A model generated the notes under the pieces. It was not told where the DNA came from. It did not search any database and was given only the letters and a program-made list of their open reading frames with translations. A stretch of DNA of 37,351 bases, from NCBI GenBank assembly GCA_018654575.1, contig JABILI010000012.1, positions 1-37,351 of the forward strand. The letters run 5' to 3'. Positions 9,289 to 16,437 of the stretch are shown one piece after another. Numbering within the stretch: the first letter of the stretch is position 1; every line of letters begins with the position of its first letter. The DNA comes from Porticoccaceae bacterium (GTDB taxonomy: Bacteria > Pseudomonadota > Gammaproteobacteria > Pseudomonadales > Porticoccaceae). The translations under genes and the position numbers were made by a program.

Positions 9289-9589
9289 ACGGGCGTTCCT
9301 TTTAGCTAACAAAAATCGGCAGTCCATCTGTTTAAAGACTTCGTTTCATACATTGCTAGTAGCGCAATCACGTGTCCCAATTTCAAATATACACTTATCT
9401 CCGCCAGATCGCTCTAGTCTAAAATGACCATAGCTATTATTGACCCCCCCTATCAAAACTGCTACTACTTAAAAGCCCCTTCTACTCGTATAACTAGCAC
9501 TTTCGAGTATCGCAAAAAAACTTCGATCTGGCAGAATGTAAATCCGTATCGTAGATATGCTGGCAGAACACTAATGATGGTAAACACAA
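9289..9589. promoter_or_regulatory. Divergent intergenic region, 301 bp
   Basis: This gap separates the MFS gene (minus) from the side-chain operon (plus) and must hold promoters for both. It contains a run of seven C (9444-9450) running into CCCTATCAAAACT (box at 9448-9454). TTGACC at 9440-9445 resembles a -35 element, but the -10 at the right distance is poor. No small gene is apparent. Confidence 0.5.
9448..9454 (+). promoter_or_regulatory. CCCTATC box
   Basis: CCCTATCAAAACTGCTACTA (9448-9467) lies about 140 bp before the first gene of the side-chain operon. It matches the copy at 32925 at 14 of 20 positions, the best agreement between any two boxes outside the heptamer. Confidence 0.4.
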
Positions 9590-10684
9590 GTGGATTTTGA
9601 TTTATCTGAAACACAGCGGTTATTTCAAGCAACGACTGAGCGCTTTGCCAGTACCGTTGATGTAGCAACCCGACTCTCTATTAGAAGCCTGGATGGTAGC
9701 TATGACAAGAGCCGGTGGCAGGAACTAACCGAATTAGGGTTATTAAGTATTGGTGCAAGCACCGAGTTTGATGGTCTAGATGGTTCACTGACAGACTTAA
9801 GCGTTATAGCTGAAACGCTAGGGCTCAACAACGCGTTAGATCCATGGCTTGAGAATGGAGCATTCCCCGTAAGGTTAGGTAATATCGCTACTGATGATGC
9901 ATTATTAAAGGCAATACTTGATGGTAGCCAGCTGGTCTCAGTTGCTTTTGCAGAACAAAACAACCGCTACGAACTCTTTCCAGGTAACACGATAATAACA
10001 ACACGTGATGACGGTAGCGGTTACTACTTAAATGGTGAAAAGCATTTTGTTCTAACAGCCGCTCTTGCAGATATATTACTTGTCACTGCTCAATTCAATG
10101 GTGAATTTGGCATTTACTCTGTTGCAGCGAACAGCGACGGTGTCGATACTCATTACTACCGCCTCGCAGATGGCAGCCAGGCTGCGGCACTGACTTTTAA
10201 ACAGGTAGAACTGTCCCTTGATACTCGGCTTAGCATTGATTTTGAGCAATTTCAGGACGTCATTGCAGAAATCAATGTGTTGTGTTGTTCCGAAATACTC
10301 GGTCTTAGCCAGCTTCTACTCAATGAGACAATAAGCTACGTGAAAGAGCGTGAACAGTTTGGTACCACTATTGGTTCATTCCAATCAATCCAACATGGTC
10401 TGGTTGATTGTTACAGTGCACTCGAACAGATGAGATCACTTCTTTTTCGAACATTGTTATTAGAAGATAAAAGCGGTGAAAAATGGCGTGCAAACGTTAT
10501 GGGAGCTAAAGCTTTCATCGGCGAAAATGCACATCTTATCGCTCACAAAGCAGTCCAGTACCATGGTGCCATGGGAATCACAGATGAGGTTTCTATAGGG
10601 CACGCAATGAAGAGAATTATGCTGCTATCGCGTTTATTCGGCGATGTAGCCAATAACCTTAAACACTACGCGAGAAGTACATGA
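9590..10684 (+). CDS. Acyl-CoA dehydrogenase subunit lacking an evident catalytic base (ChsE-type partner)
   Basis: 364 residues from a GTG start; MDFDLSETQRLF is a normal ACAD beginning. Substrate/flavin regions and the KEREQFGTTIGSFQSIQ segment are present. The C-terminus ends in LSRLFGDVANN instead of the YEGTSQIQ element that carries the catalytic Glu, and the alternative helix-G position used by isovaleryl-CoA dehydrogenase aligns with a non-acidic residue (AEINVLCC). Such short, base-lacking ACADs pair with a catalytic subunit in alpha2-beta2 enzymes of steroid side-chain degradation (ChsE1/ChsE2, CasC type). The likely partner is encoded at 12471 in the same operon. Its stop overlaps the next start by four bases (ATGA). 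Confidence 0.85.
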   Translation: MDFDLSETQRLFQATTERFASTVDVATRLSIRSLDGSYDKSRWQELTELGLLSIGASTEFDGLDGSLTDLSVIAETLGLNNALDPWLENGAFPVRLGNIATDDALLKAILDGSQLVSVAFAEQNNRYELFPGNTIITTRDDGSGYYLNGEKHFVLTAALADILLVTAQFNGEFGIYSVAANSDGVDTHYYRLADGSQAAALTFKQVELSLDTRLSIDFEQFQDVIAEINVLCCSEILGLSQLLLNETISYVKEREQFGTTIGSFQSIQHGLVDCYSALEQMRSLLFRTLLLEDKSGEKWRANVMGAKAFIGENAHLIAHKAVQYHGAMGITDEVSIGHAMKRIMLLSRLFGDVANNLKHYARST

Positions 10685-11076
10685 CAAAAAATTTACAACC
10701 TATCGCATCAGGGCTCTGGAGCGATGAGGCACAACCTCACTTACTCGCCGGGCAGTCAACCGACGGTAGGATTTTTTTCCCAATTCCAGAAGGAGATTCT
10801 GGTAAAAACCTCGAGGTTATTAAACTCTCCCGTACTGGCACCCTTTGGTCATTTACTCGGCAGGACTTTAAACCAAAGCCCCCTTATGACGGACCCGAAG
10901 AATTCAGTCCGTTCCTGCTCGGTTATGTTGAGTTGCCAGGTGAGATCATCGTTGAATCGTATATCATAGGCACTACGCTCGAGGAGCTGAAAATAGGTAT
11001 GGCGTTAGAGTTTGTGATAACACCCTTTGATGAAAAACGCTCGACCTATGCATTTAGACCGGAGCAAACATTATGA
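10681..11076 (+). CDS. DUF35/OB-fold protein without zinc-ribbon cysteines (ChsH2/Ltp2-partner-like)
   Basis: 131 residues. The C-terminal half (GTLWSFTRQDFKPKPPY, then PFLLGYVELP) is a DUF35 OB-fold, known to bind Ltp2-type thiolases and some MaoC-like hydratases. The usual N-terminal rubredoxin-like zinc ribbon (C-x2-C pairs) is replaced by GRIFFPIPEGDSGKN; the protein has no Cys at all, so zinc cannot be bound in the normal manner. It is coupled on both sides by ATGA overlaps, with the ACAD before and the Ltp2-like gene after. It most likely acts as the stabilising or acyl-channel partner of the thiolase-fold protein in retro-aldol cleavage of a branched hydroxyacyl-CoA. Confidence 0.82.
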   Translation: MTKNLQPIASGLWSDEAQPHLLAGQSTDGRIFFPIPEGDSGKNLEVIKLSRTGTLWSFTRQDFKPKPPYDGPEEFSPFLLGYVELPGEIIVESYIIGTTLEELKIGMALEFVITPFDEKRSTYAFRPEQTL

Positions 11077-12218
11077 GTAAGGTTTATATCATCGGGGCAG
11101 GCATTCACCCATTTGGCCGCACTGAAGAACGCTCTGGGCGCGACCAGGGAGTGTTTGCTGTGCGCGAAGCTCTCAACGATGCCAATTTAGAATGGGACGA
11201 CATTCAGTTTGCCAGCGGAGGATCGATTGCAGCCGGAAATGCTGATGTTATGATTAATGATCTCGGCCTCACGAGTTTGCCGTTTATTAATGTATTCAAC
11301 GGTTGTGCAACGGGGGGTAGTGCCTTATCGACCGCTCAGAACGCAATCGCTTCAGGTCAATGTGACATAGCAATGGCCGTTGGTTTTGATAAACATCCAC
11401 GTGGAGCTTTTAACGCCAATCCAAAGGCGTTCGGACTGCCCGATTGGTACGGCCAAACTGGCATGATGTTAACAACCCAGTTTTTCGCTTTAAAGCTTCA
11501 ACGCTACATGCAACTGCATGGAATTAGTAGAGAAACTTTGGGTCGTGTGGCTGAAAAATCTTTTCGCAATGGCGAACGAGCAAACCATGCTTGGCGTCGA
11601 ACGCCAATGGATTTAGATACGATCTTAAACTCCACAATGATCAATCATCCATTATCAAAATTTATGTTTTGCGCACCTGCTGAAGGAGGTGTAGCACTCG
11701 TTTTAGCCAGTGAAAAAAAGGTACGCGAATTAGGCGCCAATGCTGTGGGCATTGCCAGCGTAGCTATTCGTAGCCGTCCGCCAGGCTCATTTGAAGTGTT
11801 TGCGCCTTCAATGGAAGTCGAAGACGGCGGCAAACCTACTATCCTGGCATCAAAAGCCGCATTTGAGATGGCAGGGATTGGTCCAGAAGATATTGATGTT
11901 GCTCAACTTCAAGATACCGAATCTGGCGCTGAAATTATGCACATGGCCGAAAATGGCTTTTGTGAAGATGGCGATCAGGAGCAGTGGTTAGCTGAGGGTC
12001 GCACAGAAATTAATGGTGCCCTACCGATCAATACCGATGGTGGCTGTATTGCATGTGGCGAACCTATCGGTGCTTCTGGATTACGACAAGTCTACGAAAA
12101 TGTCACTCAGTTGAGAGGTCGCGGTGAGGCCAGACAAGTAAGTGGAAAAGTAAAAACCGCCTATAGCCATGTATACGGCGCTCCCGGTCTTTCCGGTGTT
12201 GCTATTCTGGAGGTCTAG
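11073..12218 (+). CDS. Ltp2/SCPx-type thiolase-fold protein, probable retro-aldolase
   Basis: 381 residues, thiolase fold. Cys78 sits in the nucleophile segment (NGCATGGSA). The motif that reads GHPxGASG in true thiolases is GEPIGASG here (Glu330 in place of the catalytic His), and the C-terminus has HVYGAPGLSG in place of the CxGGG loop. The GEP change and adjacent DUF35 gene fit the Ltp2 aldolases, which split a C-C bond in the hydroxylated side-chain CoA ester of steroids (propionyl-CoA or acetyl-CoA leaving) rather than doing thiolysis. Its first codons overlap the DUF35 gene (ATGA) and its TAG shares its last base with the next GTG. Confidence 0.85.
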   Translation: MSKVYIIGAGIHPFGRTEERSGRDQGVFAVREALNDANLEWDDIQFASGGSIAAGNADVMINDLGLTSLPFINVFNGCATGGSALSTAQNAIASGQCDIAMAVGFDKHPRGAFNANPKAFGLPDWYGQTGMMLTTQFFALKLQRYMQLHGISRETLGRVAEKSFRNGERANHAWRRTPMDLDTILNSTMINHPLSKFMFCAPAEGGVALVLASEKKVRELGANAVGIASVAIRSRPPGSFEVFAPSMEVEDGGKPTILASKAAFEMAGIGPEDIDVAQLQDTESGAEIMHMAENGFCEDGDQEQWLAEGRTEINGALPINTDGGCIACGEPIGASGLRQVYENVTQLRGRGEARQVSGKVKTAYSHVYGAPGLSGVAILEV

Positions 12219-12469
12219 TGAGTACACGTATTGATGCCCACTTTGTAACGGCAGGAAAATATCACGATATAGATTTTGCACGACTGGAAATTCTCAAGCT
12301 GTTAGCGGAGCATACAGAAATTCGAACCACTGTGGCATGCGACTTGCCTGGGATTCAAGATTTTTATCCTAACCCTGAAAAGTGTGTTTGGAATTATCCT
12401 GTTTACTACGAGCTTCTTAGGCGTGGCATTCTTTGGACAAAACGTTCAGATGTGAGCAAGGAGCGATAA
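12218..12469 (+). CDS. Shrunken ThuA-like protein (apparent in-frame internal deletion)
   Basis: 83 residues from a GTG that shares one base with the preceding TAG (TAGTG); TGGAGG lies upstream. The first ~46 residues (GKYHDIDFARLEILKLLAEH) look like the N-terminus of ThuA-domain proteins that accompany these clusters, and residues ~48-77 (NYPVYYELLRRGILWTK) look like the C-terminal end of the same ~240-residue family. The middle ~150 residues appear to be missing without loss of frame. Comparison is from memory of the family. The gene still has start, ribosome binding site and coupling, so a small product may be made, but it cannot form a full ThuA domain. It may be a remnant retained to keep translation flowing to the ACAD gene at 12471. 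Confidence 0.6.
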   Translation: MSTRIDAHFVTAGKYHDIDFARLEILKLLAEHTEIRTTVACDLPGIQDFYPNPEKCVWNYPVYYELLRRGILWTKRSDVSKER

Positions 12470-12470
12470 T

Positions 12471-13679
12471 ATGGACATGAACTTATCAGTAGAAGACCTT
12501 GCGTTTAAAAATGAGGTTAGCTCATTTTTAGATGATAATCTAAGCGAATATCTTCGCACCGGCCTGTTGCGAACACCAGGGGTGTTTGTCGAACCAGATA
12601 TCGGTGAGGAATGGCATAAAATCCTCTATAAAAAAGGATGGATAACACACCACTGGCCAGTTGAAGATGGCGGTATGGGATGGACTCCAATGCAAACTTA
12701 CATTTACGAAAAAGAAGTAGCACTGGCTCAAGCGCCGAAACCCGCTCCGATAAGTTTGACACTCATTGGGCCGGTTTTGTGTAAATACGGATCTACAGCA
12801 CAAAAAGAAAAGTTTTTACCACGTATAAGATCAGGTGAAGATTTTTGGTGCCAAGGTTATTCGGAACCTGCCAGTGGATCTGATTTGGCCTCTCTATCGA
12901 TGCGCGCGGTGCTGGAAGGTGACAAGTACGTGCTGAACGGCTCTAAAATCTGGACCACACATGCACAACATGCCAATTGGATATTCTGTTTAGTCAGAAC
13001 CGATACATCCGTAAAAAAACAAGCGGGTATAACGTTTCTACTTGTACCACTTGACCAGCCCGGCATTAAAGTTGCGCCCATTTTATCGATGTCCGGTGAT
13101 CACGAAGTCAATCAAGTGTTCTTTGACAACGCTGAGACTTTGCTGGAATACAGGGTTGGGGATGAAGGACAAGGCTGGGAAATAGCAAAATTTCTTCTGC
13201 AAAATGAACGAGGTGGCAGCTGCTTTGCACCAAAGACTCTGGTACATATCTCTGATTTAGAAAAATACGCCGACACCTATGAAACTGCTGATGGTAAGAC
13301 GATGAAGAATGACCCAGACTTCATGAATCGTCTCGCTAAATTAAAACTACGCGCTCACGCGCTGGAATTTACCGAGTTACGCATTCAGGCTGATATTGCC
13401 AATGGCCGCCCAGCAGGTCCCCAAACATCGCTGACCAAATTAATCTCTTCGAATCTAGCTCAAGATGTGCAGGCCCTGCATAACGAACTATTTGCCTATG
13501 AAGGTTTACAGCTTCCATCAGAACGCCCCCTGTACCATGACGATGCTCCTGAACCGATTGGCAGTGCTGCTGGGCAGACCTCACTAGCGGCTTACCTTAA
13601 TGGCCGTGCAGCGACCATTTATGGCGGCAGTGACGAAGTTCAGAAAAATATTATTGCCAAACAAATTCTTAGACTATAG
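12471..13679 (+). CDS. Acyl-CoA dehydrogenase, catalytic subunit of a heteromeric enzyme
   Basis: 402 residues. AAGGAG lies seven bases before the ATG; only one base separates it from the preceding TAA. ACAD landmarks in order: YSEPASGSDLA (134-140 region, substrate/flavin loop), NGSKIWTTHA, and a late IYGGSDEVQKNI. The YEG Glu of medium-chain enzymes is Gly here, but Glu246 in LLQNERGGS falls where isovaleryl-CoA dehydrogenase has its base, so this subunit can be catalytic. With the base-lacking subunit at 9590 it probably forms an alpha2-beta2 ACAD of the steroid side-chain type (FadE28/29, ChsE). This pairing is inferred from operon position and residue pattern. Confidence 0.88.
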   Translation: MDMNLSVEDLAFKNEVSSFLDDNLSEYLRTGLLRTPGVFVEPDIGEEWHKILYKKGWITHHWPVEDGGMGWTPMQTYIYEKEVALAQAPKPAPISLTLIGPVLCKYGSTAQKEKFLPRIRSGEDFWCQGYSEPASGSDLASLSMRAVLEGDKYVLNGSKIWTTHAQHANWIFCLVRTDTSVKKQAGITFLLVPLDQPGIKVAPILSMSGDHEVNQVFFDNAETLLEYRVGDEGQGWEIAKFLLQNERGGSCFAPKTLVHISDLEKYADTYETADGKTMKNDPDFMNRLAKLKLRAHALEFTELRIQADIANGRPAGPQTSLTKLISSNLAQDVQALHNELFAYEGLQLPSERPLYHDDAPEPIGSAAGQTSLAAYLNGRAATIYGGSDEVQKNIIAKQILRL

Positions 13680-13719
13680 TGATACTGATACAAACATTGA
13701 CCATCCGCCGGAGATCAAG

Positions 13720-14205
13720 ATGTCTGAGTTAAATGTCCCTAATTTTGGTGAGCTCTTATCTCCTTATATTGAAAAAGTACCTCCAGCAGCAATACCAAAT
13801 TTTCTAGCTCTTCTTGAGCGAGGTGCTGCACAACGCTATCGCGACTGGGCGGATCAACTACCGACATTTAGCAAAGGTCTTTTAGCCTGCTCGGCCAGTG
13901 AAGATAAGATTGCTGATATTATTGAGTCATTATTTTTGATAGATGATGAGTTAACTGCTGAAGTTCAGGCTCCACTTCCGGAAGCGCGAGACACCTATTA
14001 CAATGTTTTTAAAAACTTGTCTCTAGCTGATCAATTAGGGATTCAAGCTGATGCTGAATTGCAGGGCGCTGAGGCTTGGCGGGTAATGATAAGTGATGAT
14101 ATTCCTGATGAGATTAATCGAGGATTAAAGCAATGCATGGTGTTAGAGGAAGAAAGTTCCGCCTATCTTTACAGTATCCTCGACGACGTCCGACAGTTAG
14201 GGTAA
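13720..14205 (+). CDS. Hypothetical helical protein closing the side-chain operon
   Basis: 161 residues from the ATG at 13720, chosen because CGGAG lies six bases upstream and the frame before it overlaps the ACAD gene. I do not recognise a family. The sequence is acidic, with about six amphipathic helices and no signal peptide, membrane segment, Cys cluster or nucleotide motif. Segments such as AIPNFLALLERGAAQRYRDW and LSLADQLGIQADAELQGAEA look like helical packing surfaces. The 40-bp spacing from the ACAD and same strand place it in the operon. It could be an assembly or regulatory protein for the heteromeric ACAD or aldolase; that is a guess from position only. It ends 5 bp before the convergent NmrA-like gene. 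Confidence 0.7.
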   Translation: MSELNVPNFGELLSPYIEKVPPAAIPNFLALLERGAAQRYRDWADQLPTFSKGLLACSASEDKIADIIESLFLIDDELTAEVQAPLPEARDTYYNVFKNLSLADQLGIQADAELQGAEAWRVMISDDIPDEINRGLKQCMVLEEESSAYLYSILDDVRQLG

Positions 14206-14210
14206 ATTCA

Positions 14211-15131
14211 TCAAACTGTACTCCAATCCTGACGAGCAGCCCATTCATCGTAGGTAGTCAGTTTAACCGGAAGCAGGTCTTCAAAGCCCTGTGGATCTAC
14301 ATTTAAAGGCGACACGGCCTGCTCATTATACCAGCTGTAAAAACTGGCCATACCATTATAGATACTACGCGGCTCCAGCTCACGAGAACCCGTCACCAAC
14401 TCACTCATATTTTGAGCAAACGTAGTGGGACTAATGCTTTTAAATTTTATTGATCGCCCACTCACATCGCTTATTTTTTCAGCTATCTGGAATCCAGTCA
14501 AAGCTTCAGGCCCACCTACTGTAATAGTCTTATTTTTTAGATCCCTAGTGACTGCCGCATATGCACTTAATTTTGCCAAATCGTCCAGACAGATCCAGCT
14601 AACCTTTAGGTCCTCTTTTGCGGGATAAACGAAAGTATCTTTATGTACAATTGTTGGCTTACACCAGACACGAATCATATTATCCATGAAAACAGCAGGA
14701 CGCAGAATCACATAATCAACCCCGCATTCTCGAAGTGATGCTTCAATCCGACGTCGACCGTCATGTCCACCAACGCCGAGGTCAGTGTCAGCAACATAAC
14801 AACTGGTATTAAAAACAATCTTCTTAAGCCCAGAAGATGCTGCTGCTGCCGCAATATTACGTCCGAACTCAGCAGCAATATCAACATTAAATTCGAACGG
14901 CAAATGCATAGCGACCGCATCGACCTGCGAAAATGCAAGCTCTAATGAGGCTTGATCCATAATATCCGCAGAGATGACAGGCATATCAGAATAGGGAGTC
15001 GCCTTCATCGCATCTAGTCGTCGAACACCTGCGACCGGTGTTAAGCCATAATCGAGCAGAGCGGCAACCAAAGGTAAGCCCTGATCTCCAGATGCACCGA
15101 GTACAAGTACCCGTTCAATCGGCACAGGCAC
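14211..15131 (-). CDS. NmrA-like NAD(P)-binding (atypical SDR) family protein, copy 2
   Basis: 306 residues from a GTG that shares its G with the TAG of the upstream SnoaL-like gene (TAGTG), a sign of translational coupling. The N-terminus has VLVLGASGDQG, the NmrA-type GxxGxxG motif. It shares FMDN, WICLDDLAKL, VGGPEALTG and a terminal RQDWS with the protein at 3187-4122, so the two are paralogues by an older duplication. A NTSCYV segment stands where copy 1 has NTASW. It may reduce or isomerise an intermediate with the SnoaL-like partner; the substrate is not deducible. The convergent neighbour ends five bases away, leaving no room for a normal terminator. Confidence 0.85.
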   Translation of the reverse strand: MPVPIERVLVLGASGDQGLPLVAALLDYGLTPVAGVRRLDAMKATPYSDMPVISADIMDQASLELAFSQVDAVAMHLPFEFNVDIAAEFGRNIAAAAASSGLKKIVFNTSCYVADTDLGVGGHDGRRRIEASLRECGVDYVILRPAVFMDNMIRVWCKPTIVHKDTFVYPAKEDLKVSWICLDDLAKLSAYAAVTRDLKNKTITVGGPEALTGFQIAEKISDVSGRSIKFKSISPTTFAQNMSELVTGSRELEPRSIYNGMASFYSWYNEQAVSPLNVDPQGFEDLLPVKLTTYDEWAARQDWSTV

Positions 15132-15529
15132 TATGTGTTGCCTATTTCTTTGGCTATCTCAGCGGTATCAAAATAATGAATTTGCATCTCCACCAGTTTT
15201 CCATCACTAACACGACCAACTTCGGTGACCGATTGCACAAATCGTCTACCTGTTTTTTTGGAAATGAGAGTGAGATCAACAATTACTGCCGCCCAGTCAC
15301 TGCCGCCTATGATTTCCTTGATGACGGGTGAAAATTCATCGAAGTGCGATACTACCGCCGGATACAGACGCTGGAACGCATCTTTCCCCTTCCATATACC
15401 ACCATAGGGTAAAGATTCTGGCTCCATAATTTTGAAATCGTCGCCTAGCAACGCCATAACGCCCTCCCAATCTTGCTCACCCATTCGCTGGTAAACGCTA
15501 CCTAGTATTTCTGCTGCGGTCATTGACAT
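15131..15529 (-). CDS. SnoaL/NTF2-like (ketosteroid-isomerase fold) protein
   Basis: 132 residues; AAGGAG lies six bases before the ATG. The sequence fits the small alpha+beta cone fold of SnoaL/NTF2/ketosteroid isomerase: an N-terminal helix (AEILGSVYQRMGEQDWEGVM), then the acidic strand region KIMEPESLPYGGIWKGKD, then VIVDLTLISKKTGRRF and a terminal EMQIHYFDT strand. The polar pocket residues (Glu in MEPESLPYGG, His in IHYFD) could act as an acid/base pair. Members act as isomerases, cyclases or hydroxylase-like enzymes, or only bind ligands; its coupling to the NmrA-like gene by a TAGTG overlap suggests a joint step on a ring ketone or enol. Confidence 0.82.
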   Translation of the reverse strand: MSMTAAEILGSVYQRMGEQDWEGVMALLGDDFKIMEPESLPYGGIWKGKDAFQRLYPAVVSHFDEFSPVIKEIIGGSDWAAVIVDLTLISKKTGRRFVQSVTEVGRVSDGKLVEMQIHYFDTAEIAKEIGNT

Positions 15530-15567
15530 GCTAAGCTCCTTAGTTATTTTGTTGATTTATGGTTGAG

Positions 15568-16332
15568 CTAGAATTGAACCCGTTTTGTGAAGCCGCCGTC
15601 AATAACTAAATTTGCTCCGGTGGTATATGGACTCGCCGGACTCGACAAAAAAACCACAGAGTTAGCAACTTCTTGCGGCTCACCCAGACGACCCATTGGC
15701 ATTTGCGCTAGTACACCGTTATAAAAGTCTTCCATACTGGCTTTAATCGTCTCCCAGTTTCCACTTGGGTATTCAATCGGGCCTGGCGATACACAGTTTA
15801 CACGGATGCCTTGAGGCGCAAGGGCCTGACTCAGCTGCGAACCATAGGTTATCATGGCCGCTTTGATCGCATTAAATGCCTGTGGTGCCACGAACTTTTC
15901 TACGGCTGCGGTAGAAGACATGAATATAATAGAACCGCAATCCGAGGCTGCCAAAGCCGGTGTCAGCACGTCGATTGCAATTGATGCTCCTTTAATATCG
16001 AGATCAAGACAGCGATCCCAATCGCCGGTAGCGCCCTGCCCAGAGGCACTCGCAGTATGTACAAAGATATCGCAGCCACCCAGATCTTTAACTGCTTTTT
16101 CTAACCAAGAAGCATAACCCTCAGGGTTCCCAGTCATATCCAATTGTGTACCGAATACTTTTCCTGTGCCGGCCGTATCAATGACTTTCTCAGCCGCCGC
16201 AACGCGGTCGGCATTACTGGAAAAAAAGGCGACGTCGCAACCTTCTGCCGCATAGGTTTTAAGAGATGCTAGCCCCAAGCCGTGGGAGCCACCATTCATG
16301 ATTACTTTTTTGCCTTTTAATCCAAGATCCAT
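15568..16332 (-). CDS. SDR-family protein with Phe at the catalytic Tyr position
   Basis: 254 residues. It has a GGSHGLG glycine motif (14-20), MSS with Ser140, Lys157 and the late TGANLVIDGG. Thirteen residues after Ser140, where every classical SDR has the proton-donating Tyr, the codon at 15876-15874 is TTT: the motif is FNAIK, not YxxxK. The rest of the fold is intact, so this is not decay. Without Tyr a normal alcohol/ketone oxidoreduction should be severely impaired; the protein may bind cofactor or ligand without turnover, work with another residue, or catalyse a different reaction. AAGGCG precedes the ATG. It sits between the ligase and the SnoaL-like gene in one minus-strand series. 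Confidence 0.88.
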   Translation of the reverse strand: MDLGLKGKKVIMNGGSHGLGLASLKTYAAEGCDVAFFSSNADRVAAAEKVIDTAGTGKVFGTQLDMTGNPEGYASWLEKAVKDLGGCDIFVHTASASGQGATGDWDRCLDLDIKGASIAIDVLTPALAASDCGSIIFMSSTAAVEKFVAPQAFNAIKAAMITYGSQLSQALAPQGIRVNCVSPGPIEYPSGNWETIKASMEDFYNGVLAQMPMGRLGEPQEVANSVVFLSSPASPYTTGANLVIDGGFTKRVQF

Positions 16333-16419
16333 ACATCGCCTTTTTCTAGTATTATTTAGTTAACTGTAACGCTTACTCATTACAGTGTGAATAATCAAAA
16401 TCGTCAGGGCTAACCGCGA

Positions 16420-16426
16420 CCCTATC
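16420..16426 (+). promoter_or_regulatory. CCCTATC box
   Basis: This lies in the 105-bp gap upstream of the SDR start at 16332 and just after the acyl-CoA ligase stop, in the context GACCCTATCGTCTAAAG. It is one of the exact intergenic copies, about 90 bp before the SDR start, the same distance as the dyad has from the TonB receptor start. Confidence 0.35.
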
Positions 16427-16437
16427 GTCTAAAGCTG

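Noticed and set aside
9444-9450. C7 homopolymer as a phase-variation tract
   Set aside because: It lies in a gap rather than a coding start, and seven bases is short; no evidence of variation.
11073-12218. Ordinary thiolase
   Set aside because: The catalytic His of GHP is Glu330 and the CxGGG loop is absent; Ltp2-type aldolase fits better.
13600-13719. Upstream extension of the hypothetical gene at 13720
   Set aside because: The extension overlaps the end of the ACAD gene and reads as its shadow; the ATG at 13720 has its own CGGAG.
15131-15529. True ketosteroid delta-isomerase (KSI)
   Set aside because: The fold fits, but the Tyr/Asp catalytic set of KSI could not be located with confidence, so only SnoaL/NTF2-like is claimed.
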